DNA of 64,000 nucleotides from Apoda limacodes (taxonomy: Eukaryota > Arthropoda > Insecta > Lepidoptera > Limacodidae), in NCBI GenBank assembly GCA_946406115.1, contig OX291550.1:4392803-4456802 (forward strand). Reading direction: 5' to 3'. The position numbers were made by a program, and so were the translations under genes. The notes under the pieces were generated by a model. That model was not told the DNA's origin, ran no database searches, and saw only the letters and a list, made by a program, of their open reading frames with translations. Below, one piece after another: positions 55,193 through 64,000 of this stretch; positions within the stretch are counted from its first letter, which is position 1, and each line of letters starts with the position of its first letter.

Positions 55193-55300
55193 ACAAAAAG
55201 GTACTCAAAGGGTCGTTACGACAGAAACGTTAATGGTGTTACTTAGCATAACTTAAATGTTAAAATAAAAATGCTTAGAGCTACATAGAGCTTATCATTT
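55193..55300 (+). repeat. Interspersed repeat copy 2 (pair with 46920-47040)
   Basis: 'caacaaaaaggtactcaaa', 'gggtcgttacgacagaaacg', 'ttaatggtgttacttagc' resembles the 46.9-kb segment. Confidence 0.6.
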
Positions 55301-55344
55301 TTTAACACATAGTAAGCAACATGCTTAATGGTTTACTTAATGAC

Positions 55345-55580
55345 TGCTAATTGTTTTTATTTATTTATTTATTTATTTCAGTAATTTAATTTATTTTAAA
55401 TGTCTCTACATATGGTGTAGTACTTCAATACTAAATTAAGATAGTTTTTATCCGTCCTTACATCCTTTTTATCCTTATGTATGCATATAATATTATAGGC
55501 TGCGGTGACAGCTTACCATCAGGCGCACCGTAAACTTGTTGGCCACCTTAGTGGTATAAAAAACAAACAAAAAAAAAAAT
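55345..55580 (+). mobile_element. Repeat cluster with LINE tail (copy G)
   Basis: A '(ttta)n' run (55357-55378) is followed by AT-rich sequence and then the common LINE 3' end 'cttaccatcaggcgcaccgt', 'aaacttgttggccaccttag' and 'tggtataaaaaa' (55500-55565). Confidence 0.75.
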
Positions 55581-55704
55581 TTTTTTAAAGAAAATATTAA
55601 CCTACTCCAAAAACTGATTATAATACACTGATAGTAATTACTTTGACGAAATAATTGAACTATAAGCTTAGAAAATGGTAATTGGAATAAGTCTATATAA
55701 ATAA

Positions 55705-55945
55705 CTAGCTGTCCCGGCGAACGTTGTTCCGCTGCCGTCCCTCTGTACCCGGCGAAAGTTGGTTTTTACCTATAGTGCCCGAGTCCGGCTCGCACTTGAC
55801 ATATCGAGATAAAAACTATCCTATCTTTTAAGTTGGATCAAATAACAGATATTTACGAAGTTTGATCAAAATCGGTTCAGTAGTTTAGTAGTCCATTGAG
55901 GACAAACATTGTGACACGAGATTTATATATATTATTAAGATTATT
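55705..55945 (+). mobile_element. Interspersed repeat ('actagctgtcccggcgaac')
   Basis: Head 'actagctgtcccggcgaacg', middle 'aaaatcggttcagtagttt', end 'tttatatatattattaagat'. About 240 bp, non-coding, same broad family as 10.2 and 20.7 kb. Confidence 0.7.
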
Positions 55946-57190
55946 TCATGGGAACCACAATTAAAAAAGTTAGCAGGAAAATATTTGCAACAGCTAAATT
56001 TATTATATTATATTATATTCTGTTGTTTATCTTCAACGTGCTATTCAATCCGTCTATTCCGTTATACTTGAAAAAACGTTTCAATTTTATAGGGTCTACT
56101 GCTCATTGAATCACAATTTAAACATGATGCTAAAAACCCCAACACACTATTGTCAAGCATATACCTACAGAGTCAGGTTATGCCCAGTCGTGGCAAAGGC
56201 TTATATAGTGCTTTTCTCAAACATGCATGTAAAACAACTAATTATATTGACAATCATAAAAATAGTTAAGGTAATTTTGCCGCAAATTCGCCTCGTATTA
56301 ATGTCGGCGTTAACGTTAAATTAATTTAATGGCGCATTCTTTTTGTTGTGCCAGTCCAAAATTTAAATAAAACTTGATGACCTTGATCTCTTTAGTTATC
56401 AATGTTCAGCTTTAAGAAAGTTCATTCCATTTCCATATTTGACCCCCGAGCTCTCGAGCAGTCAAATATAAAACATTGCGGGTCGCTCTCTGATACTGTA
56501 CTGCTAGTACGATTTATCCCAAAGAAGCTTGCTGTATATGTGTATGTTCACATATCGTAGCATGTTTGAAAAAAGGTATATTATTATTATTGTTTGTAGG
56601 CTTTGTATGTTTTGTCACAGTTATTATTATCACTGTATTATTTTGTTTTTAAGACATTTAATTATTATTTTTACATTTTAGTTAGGTCCTGAGCTTTTGA
56701 AGTCAGTTATTCCACGATATCCCACTCAATAAAGTGCGCCTTAAAGAAATTTTCTTCCGTCATTTGTTTTCAAAACGTGCGTCATTTTATATCCGTCGAT
56801 ATGGTACCAGGATATTATAACTGACGGAATATGTGACTGTGGAGACGAGCGCTTTAGCAATCTCGATCTGGATCATTTTACGACTGTCCATTTCAGAAAC
56901 CAGCTCTTACTCGACCGTAAAATTTTCACATACGTTCGATGTAATAAGATAAGGACTTTGTTTATATGTATATATATAGTTAAACTTTTTACTAAGAAAA
57001 TAAAAAAATACTATTACGATTTAATCCCCAAAGAACAGCTTACAATGCCTAAATTGAATTGTACCTACCCTTGGAATAATTATATACAAAGCAAGAGCTG
57101 TAGTTGGCTAACAATGAATTTTTACGTTGATCAGTCTTATGTGTCGTCATAGCAAAAACCTACGAAGACAACTAACTTCCTGTAACCTGA
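55946..57190. other. Non-coding stretch
   Basis: Contains no recognisable exon. Frames at 56106-56324 and 56958-57152 are AT-driven. Confidence 0.35.
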
Positions 57191-57194
57191 TTAA

Positions 57195-57640
57195 GCTACT
57201 ATATAAGTCATTACTGGCAACACACGGTGATTGTAGACTTCTGTCTTTAGGCGCTAAGGTATTTTGGACGAAAATATGTTGCGTAGTTTCCTGAAAGCTG
57301 GCCACCCAAGCTGGATTCTTCGGATAACCTCTTTCTCAATGTTGAACCTATCTAACTGGACTACTTGCTCTAGGTAAGTGTATTTGTCGATAACTTCAAG
57401 AGTGGCGTTCCCAACAACAACCGGTTCATGCACATTGAACATTACTTCAGTTTTATCCATATTAATTTTAGGGCCAATCTGTTGGGAAACTCTGCTGAGG
57501 TGTCTGAACATTGTGCCTAGGTCATCCAGTGATTCTACCAATATGTCTTCGGCAAATCGAAGGTGAGTGATGTAGGTACTCGCTATTTATGTTAACGCCA
57601 ATCCTTTCCACTCCTGTAGCTTATACACATTTTCCAACGC
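57195..57640 (-). mobile_element. RTE-clade LINE RT palm/thumb remnant (minus strand)
   Basis: The minus strand keeps 'THLRFAEDILVESLDDLGTM' (catalytic FADD reads FAED), then 'LSRVSQQIGPKINMDKTEVM', 'VVVGNATLEVIDKYTYLEQV', 'VIRRIQLGWPAFRKLRNIFS' and 'SKIP', a stop, then 'RLKTEVYN' and 'VLPVMTY'. This is the region from the RT catalytic motif to the thumb. A frameshift precedes FAED and the stop after SKIP is new. Similarity stops near 57195. Confidence 0.85.
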
Positions 57641-58193
57641 AGTTGTGATCAGTTTCGGTGAAATGACGTCTCATACCTTTCTGCAGATACATTAATTTGT
57701 TCAAACTTAAATTTATTTCGTACCTTAACACTTTTATACTATTTGCTCCTGTTTAAATATAAGTACAGGAGGCCATTTTCTTAATGAAAACAAATGGAGC
57801 AAAGGGCAATTCACTAAATTCGTATTTACGACTTAATTTTAACAAATAATTTGTAGAGAGACAAAGAAAAAGTGAAAAAAATGTGCAGCTGGTTAACTTT
57901 TATTTAGGTTCTTCACAACCAACATCTCAATGTCACTTTTTACCCATTAAAAAACTTTATCTATACATTGATATCTTGGACCTCAGTCACATAGAAATAA
58001 AGCGGATCACTTTAAAATATAACAGAATGGCCAAATTTTTAAATACAACATAACGAGAAAAACATTACTTACATTCGTGGTTGTATTATTCCTTGCACTA
58101 ATTTCTACAGTACAACAGGCACACAAACGCGTGCTAGTAGACAGAAATTTAAAAGGAATTCATTAAGGTATTTGTAAACGCTGAGTAGTCAAC
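57641..58193. other. Spacer upstream of a candidate small gene
   Basis: AT-rich sequence. No clear TATA box or immune-type kappa-B motif was found. A 'ttctacagtac' near 58105 could be an initiator-like sequence but is weak. Confidence 0.35.
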
Positions 58194-58557
58194 ATGTTTC
58201 GCACAAAAATCGTAATATTCGCCATCATATTTGTCGTTCTTGTTCCCTTAGTCAGTTGTACATTTTAATATGTCAAAAGTGCCACAATTATAACTATATG
58301 GGAGGCAATTATAAAAAGTTCTTGAGTGTAAGAAACGAGAAAGAAAAATTTTAAAATTATATTTGTTTTTCAGTAATAAAATAATTTGAAACACTGCGGC
58401 TAATAGAGACGAGAGGTGCGGCATGTTTTTATATCTTTTAGATGATTATTTATTTCTTTGCTAAAACATATTTGTGTGTTTTTTTTCAGCGCCGGGCACT
58501 TTCACCTTAAATAAAAAACATATTTGGAAGAGTTCGCTGGATTTGATCAGTGGATAA
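58194..58557 (+). CDS. Candidate two-exon small secreted peptide
   Basis: Exon 1 begins at an ATG with good context (caacATGt). It encodes a classic signal peptide: a basic start MFRTK followed by a hydrophobic core 'IVIFAIIFVVLVPLV'. Unspliced, it stops after 24 codons. A donor at 58258 (gt|acat; alternative 58255) and a strong acceptor 'tgtgttttttttcag' ending 58489 remove 232 bp. They join in phase 1 to an exon reading 'PGTFTLNKKHIWKSSLDLIS' then Gly and TAA at 58555-58557. The product would be about 43 residues. The tail is basic and ends in Gly, as in amidated insect peptides (inference). A possible AATAAA lies at 58728. The family is not recognised and the donor is weak, so chance assembly is possible. 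Confidence 0.35.
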
Positions 58558-58727
58558 AATGAAGTTACCTTAAGTTATTCTGTTATTTAAACCTAGGATT
58601 TATTGAAAGCCATATTTCCCGCATCTGTCTCAATATTTTTGAATTCATCTAGAAATTTAAAATAACCAGTTAAAAATATTTTTTTAAGTATATGTAACAC
58701 AGATTGAAAGGACTAAATAATTAGTTT

Positions 58728-58733
58728 AATAAA
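58728..58733 (+). promoter_or_regulatory. Possible poly(A) signal of the candidate small gene
   Basis: AATAAA 171 bp after the proposed stop. In AT-rich DNA this motif is frequent, so support is weak. Confidence 0.25.
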
Positions 58734-58739
58734 TATATA

Positions 58740-59570
58740 TCTATCGCATGTATTAATGCAATATATCCGATTGATATTATCTATAATTGATTAATTGAGT
58801 CATAAAAACATACAAACATCGTCACATACTGAAAGTTTTTTTGATTGAAGATTTGTAATTATTTTAGTAGAGATACTTTTAAACTATGACTTAATTTGTG
58901 TTCATTTTGGGTTAAGGGAAATATAACCTCTTTACTTATCTTAGAGAAGAAAAGACCTAACATGAAATAAAGAAGTATCAAATTATTTTAAGGGACATCG
59001 TATAGTATTTATTAATTATGAAATACAAAGTTTTGCCCACTTTATAGCAGGACCTTTCGCGTCAGGTAATCGAAACTGTTACTATTTATTTGAAAACATT
59101 AAATAAAAATATAACAAGGAATGTTAATACAATATACAAAAAACGTGACGTCATTACAAATTATTGCTAAAAATTTACATCAGAAATATCTTGATTTCTC
59201 TGTAATTTTTCTTTGAACTTATTCTAAAAAAAGCTGTTATTTCTCATCGATTGTAACGAAGACATCGGAAGTGATCAACTGGGCTCGTTATTGAATGAGG
59301 CTTGCGTGAGTTATTACGGGAATTTTAACATTGTGCTGAATATACAATTAACTCCTCTTGTGTTTAATCAGTTTTGTTTCTTTTAATGCTTTGTTTATGT
59401 AAATATGTATTTATAAAACTAATTATGACGAAATTTATTTTGTTTTGGTTCCGTACTCAGGAGGGCTCTATCTTTCGAACCGCGTTGAAATTTGCACAGA
59501 ATATGCAAAAAAAAAAATACTAAGATCCTATCAAATAGTTATAAAAAAAAACAAAAAGGGAACCTATATT
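58740..59570. other. AT-rich non-coding stretch
   Basis: A 'ttttggttccgtactcagg' repeat head occurs near 59445. No gene seen. Confidence 0.4.
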
Positions 59571-59572
59571 CT

Positions 59573-59700
59573 TATAGATTAATTTATAGTTATTAAGTGT
59601 TTAGGAATACAAGTACAAATAGTAAAGTAAAAGGTTAATATTTAATCACAACAAATAAACATGAAAGTTACGAAAAAATGAATATCTTTTGAATAAAAAA
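59573..59700 (+). repeat. 128-bp direct repeat, copy 1
   Basis: Nearly identical to 60460-60586 (differences 'aaaagg/agtagg', 'gttacg/gtaaag', 'aatgaat/aatgagt'). It is itself flanked by copies of 'aaaaaaaacaaaaagggaac' (about 59544 and 59696). Confidence 0.95.
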
Positions 59701-59984
59701 AAACAAAAAGGGAACACTTGGAAATAGTACAAAACATAATTAAGTTCATTTAGCAAAAATAGTCTTTGTTTCCTAAATTGTTAAAAGGTTTTCTACAGGA
59801 ATGTGTTAATTAATAGTTATTCAGCGCTACCTTTTTTAAAACATTTACTAGTCTGATTGGCATTGTTTCTTAGAATTGCAGTTAGTTAATAAAAGATAAA
59901 ACTAGATGGCACTATGAAGGTCCTTGGTGCGCAGGTCCGACTCGCACTTGGTCGATTATTGATAGTTATTAAAATATATAAACA

Positions 59985-60440
59985 CTAGCTGACCCGCTAA
60001 ATGTGGTTCTGCCACTAAAGTTGATGCGCTGTAGTGCCATCTGTTACAACAAAGGGGTAGCTATTATCCACGGCACCACCCGCGCGAAATTCGATTATAT
60101 GCTTACACAATACGGACATGTTATGACGATAAACTAACTTACACCGCCATCTGTTTGAAATGTATGGAACTCGGGCATTTTTATGTCGATAAACTAACTA
60201 GAACCGCCTTCTATTCAAAATGTATGGAACTTTTAGCCAGCGTACGCCCTGTAAAGCTCTGAGACGGCAGAATTTTTGTTACATTTTAACAAATTAACAC
60301 AAAACAATAATTTACTATATGTTTAATCCTTTTTCTAGAATCACTCTATTTATATGTGAAAACCCATTAAAATCCGTTGCGTTTATCGCTACAGACGGCG
60401 AGAAGCAACTTTGTTTTATACTATGCATAGATAGTGACAC
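59985..60440 (+). mobile_element. Interspersed repeat ('actagctgacccgctaaatg')
   Basis: Head 'actagctgacccgctaaatg' and body with 'tagtgccatctgttacaac'. An internal near-duplicate lies at about 60120-60230 ('gataaactaacttacaccgcc' and 'gataaactaactagaaccgcc', each then 'tgtatggaac'). It ends in 'aagcaactttgttttata'. It lies between the two 128-bp direct repeats. Confidence 0.6.
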
Positions 60441-60459
60441 GAAACTTACTACAAAAAAA

Positions 60460-60586
60460 TATAGATTAATTTATAGTTATTAAGTGTTTAGGAATACAAG
60501 TACAAATAGTAAAGTAGTAGGTTAATATTTAATCACAACAAATAAACATGAAAGTAAAGAAAAAATGAGTATCTTTTGAATAAAAT
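60460..60586 (+). repeat. 128-bp direct repeat, copy 2
   Basis: Second copy of the segment at 59573-59700, about 887 bp downstream in the same orientation. Confidence 0.95.
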
Positions 60587-61014
60587 AAAATATTATTTCA
60601 AAAAAAACTGGTTTTACGCAGCCAAATTTCACATTGGTCCAATATGAGTATCAAAAGTTCCGTGCAACTGCAAATAAAAATTTTGGATGACCACGAAAAA
60701 CAATTAAAATACGAGTAGGCAAGAGATTTTCAAATTTTAAGCAAACATACGCAAAAAAAATAATATACAAGACGGGTCGCCATCTATTTGCAAACTTTAT
60801 CTAATTACCAACTCAGACTATTGACAATCAGCGTCATCTCGCAGGAACGTGTCGTACCCCTTTGTTCAGTGTGGTCATTTTATAAAGAACCAAGTATAAT
60901 TATGTTTCAAAACATGTTGCCTTAATGACTACTAAAATGAATAGAATATATATATATATATATATAGGTACATACTTGTTTTTGATATCTTAATTTTAAA
61001 ATTTAAGTACTATA

Positions 61015-61262
61015 AAGTAGATTTCCCGTGCTCCGCCCACCCTAAATTTGGGCGAGGGATTCTTACGGCAACTCCTTGATTATAGTAAAGAAGTTTATTA
61101 TATATTATATTGCTGCAGCTATAGTTCGTTCAAGTGGAATTCGGTTATAGTTACTCTTACCTGAAATTTAAAATTTTCTGGGATATAATAGTCTATGTCT
61201 TATGCCAGGACCTAACCTCATATGTGTGCCAAGTTTTATCCCGCATTTATAATATTAATTAG
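61015..61262 (+). mobile_element. Interspersed repeat with 'cgcatttataatatta' tail
   Basis: 'ccgtgctccgcccaccctaa', 'attcttacggcaactccttg', 'gtgtgccaagttttatccc' and the tail 'gcatttataatattaatta'. Same family as 37.2 and 42.0 kb, 3' part shortened. Confidence 0.7.
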
Positions 61263-64000
61263 ATGAATATGTGTTTTTTTACTTGTTTGTCCCAAAAGAA
61301 GGGAAACCATGGAGACACAAAGTAATCTGTACAAAAGTACATAATCCATGACACATTGATACGAATAACTTTTCAGATTTCCGTATTACATTTAATACGT
61401 GTAGGTATGTAAGTACATTCGACTTACGTTCCACATTAGCTCACATTAGACAGCGCGTATCTCGGTGACTGGCTGATCTGTGATCGATGTGTTGACGTCA
61501 ACTCGCCGAGATGCGACGCATTTATCTGCTTTCGGAAACGTTTTCACTTCAATAACTATATACGTTCTAGAAGAAAAACTATTTATGTAGGTCTTTGTTA
61601 ATATCTGATTTTGAGGATTCATGAGCTTTGTTAAACATGAAGTTACTTTATAATACAACTTTAGCTGCTAATAATTTGTCTGACATTAATTCAGTAATTC
61701 CCACGTATGTTATTGGTAAAAAAGCCGTTCGCCACACACTACAAAAAACTAAAGCAACGAAAAATGATATGTAATATTTGCTTTTTATAACTGTGTTTTA
61801 TTGTCCAAGTCTTTTTTTACAAACCAGTGTATATTATTAAGTTTTTTAGTATTGTGACTGAATAAATGAGTGAATCATATTTTGTTAAATTTAGATTCTT
61901 AAAATATTTTTTTTAGACTTGCATTTCTGAGATAAGCTTTTCTATTCTATAAAAATACAATAAGTTGAACTCTTTCAGATTTTTTTTTACTTTAATTACT
62001 TTATTTACTGTTAATTCAAAATTTCAGATGCAAATTTTCTCTGACCTCAAAATCTAAAAAAGAATGAGTTAAAATATGCTTTGCTTTAAATACATGATAC
62101 TGTTAATTTTTATTGGGTATAAATACCAACTATTAAAATACACTTAATGTGTTGTTAAACTTAAAAATCATATTGTCACTTACGAGAAATTAAACCTTAA
62201 AAACCCCCAAATTTATGATTATCACTGAAAGCCCCGTAACTCGCAATTGTAAATATGTCGCAGGGATACGGGAAAATCCATTGCTAAACATAAAACCTAT
62301 TAACTTTTATTAATTGTGTGTAATGGTATGGTAAAAATATTTTACCATCGCACGGGTTATTGTTTTCTATATATTTTGAAAACCGGCAAAGAGCATGTGG
62401 GCTATGCTTAGTGTAGAGTACCGTAGCCATTATTGTCTACTATTGTTATATATATCATTATTTGAAACCGCTTAGATTATATAATACTATTCTAGTTTTA
62501 TCTCGCAAATTTGTTTTTCGTCTTATTATTTAGTAATTTTAAATTAATTTCAGTCTACATGTTAGAACTCTAGATTTATTCTGATTTTTTCAACCACTCG
62601 TTTCAGGTCCTACTTTGTGGCCATTTGCCACTCTGTAGCCGGATATTTAACAGTCCGTGGATATTTTTGAAAAAAAAACCGTTTAGTTAATCTTCACAAT
62701 GATTATTTCATCACCATCACAGGAATAATGTAGAAAAGCATGGAGGACAAAAAAAAATAAAGAAACTTCATTTAATATAACTTAATTTATAGATATACCC
62801 TATATAGATGTCTCTAAGTTAGTTATCAATTTTCTCAATAAAAACAAATAAAGCAGAGCGCAATTTTCTACATTGGTATTTACAATTTTAATTTAACAGT
62901 GAGTTCGCAGATATTAAAAGTCTAAGGCATGGAAAGTAATGTCACTTTATTTCTAATTAAATACAACAAAATAGAAATTTCCTGTTGGTTATTTTAAATT
63001 TTTTAAATGTAAATAGTTTTAGTTTTCTTTGCAAAAAAAACTATTCCTATCTCGTTTAGCTTAAAGCTTTTGCAATTGTTTTTATTGATTGAATGATTTG
63101 ATTTGAATTTTAATTTTTATACAATTACATACATTGTAAATAAAATCAAATTAAGCTCAGCCGAAAAAAACAAAATGCTTTGAGACGTGTTTGGCCATTA
63201 GTATGGCTGGTTTATAATCCTTGTTAAGAATAAGTATCTTTAACTTATTACAATCTGTGACATGCACCTACTTTCTGGAACTATTGCAAATAAATAACTT
63301 TAAACGAGTATAAATCAAATATTATATGATTTTAACCCGAATAAAAGCAAAAAAAGATTTTAAGAATCTATTTATGTTTGTATATATGTTCCCGGGTAGC
63401 TCCTAGGCTCATATTTTATATCATCATATTTTAACAAATGAGGTTTTTTAGCTCGTCTTAGTTCGCGTTTTATAGTTTCTGGAGCGTCTTAAAAAATCTA
63501 ATATGGCGCATAAAGAATACATAAAACTGTAATATATGTAACAAACCTGCCCCCTTTTCAGCCTTGCAGCCCTACAGCTTTTCAGGAATTTAGTTGTTTG
63601 TCACTGTTGCCTTCGCGTAATCAACATCCGACTCCCCGCATCTAGGCAACGGTGTTACGTGTAAATTTTTAAACCATAAGTGCCTACTTTCGCAGTTTTT
63701 TGACTCTGACAGACAGCAAGAACCTTTATCCTTTTGCACTGTGTAATCTGTTGTCGTCGTTCAAGTCTCTCGGCACTGACCTCACATTCATATTAGACCC
63801 AATCTAACGGATCGAAAAGTTAGCAAGTTCAAACTGTCTGTGAGCTCAGCTGATGTGAGTTGAAGCCAGTTACGAATGATAATGATAAACATTTAGATCG
63901 GTAGATTTAAAGCTCCCGATCCCCGGGCATGCCTCCATCATCTTCTTATCTCCTCTTTATTTTACTTTACCTTACTTAGGTGAAGTCTTTTTACCTGTGT
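61263..64000. other. AT-rich non-coding stretch to the window end
   Basis: The only repeat text recognised is 'ggcaaagagcatgtgggcta' with 'gtgtagagtaccgtag' near 62385-62430, a decayed lepidopteran repeat phrase. The minus-strand frame at 61658-61446 has no domain. The last ~450 bp are less AT-rich but show no exon I can support. Confidence 0.4.

Noticed and set aside
61446..61658. 70-codon minus-strand frame
   Set aside because: No domain, no flanking splice logic and no context.

Overview
This window is eukaryotic and looks like a moth or butterfly (Lepidoptera) genome. It is AT-rich, has GT-AG introns and poly(A) signals, and carries typical lepidopteran repeats: tRNA-derived SINEs, 5'-truncated Jockey/CR1-group LINEs that share one 3' tail, decayed RTE-clade LINEs, and short elements ending in a 'tttataatatta' motif. 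No prokaryotic operon, CRISPR array, rRNA gene or convincing functional tRNA gene is present. Homology statements rest on remembered family consensus; no search was run.

The one clearly intact gene lies on the + strand at 26959-35614. It is a four-exon insect gustatory-receptor-like (Gr) seven-transmembrane protein. Its three introns (about 4.3, 2.5 and 0.77 kb) keep the reading frame exactly and give about 351 residues. The introns are full of repeats: two 5S-rRNA-like segments in inverted orientation, six 40-bp tandem units beside a LINE tail, an RTE endonuclease remnant, and a foldback element built from ~155-bp units. A poly(A) signal follows the stop by about 45 bp. Directly downstream and convergent (35700-36530, - strand) lies a decayed copy of a multi-copy insect protein family of unknown function.

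The second gene candidate is small, at 58194-58557 (+). A secretory signal peptide encoded by exon 1 can be spliced across a ~232-bp intron to a short basic tail ending in Gly-stop, about 43 residues in all. It is unproven.

The rest is a transposon landscape. 2.4-5.2 kb: a LINE 3' end, a LINE ORF2 fragment and a Penelope-like fragment whose RT region contains an in-phase 33-bp tandem expansion. 7.6-11.5 kb: a foldback and minisatellites. 12.4-14.1 kb: a retroelement pseudogene (- strand) with a YLDA core and a poly(A) tail. 15.1-15.7 kb: a hAT-like nonautonomous element with an 8-bp target duplication. 18-21.3 kb: internally repetitive elements, one interrupted by a 460-bp retroposon with a 9-bp target duplication. 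22-25.4 kb: a LINE nested in another repeat, an RTE RT remnant and a terminal-inverted-repeat element. 39.8-41.7 kb: a LINE (- strand) with ORF1 and endonuclease remnants and a SINE between them. 43.2-49.1 kb: a TA repeat, an RTE remnant, a TIR element and two LINE 3' regions. 50.5-53.7 kb: tandem arrays, one hit by two separate LINE tails. 54.4-57.7 kb: a small MITE and two RTE pieces that may be halves of one copy. 59-64 kb: a duplicated segment and old repeats, otherwise apparently non-coding.
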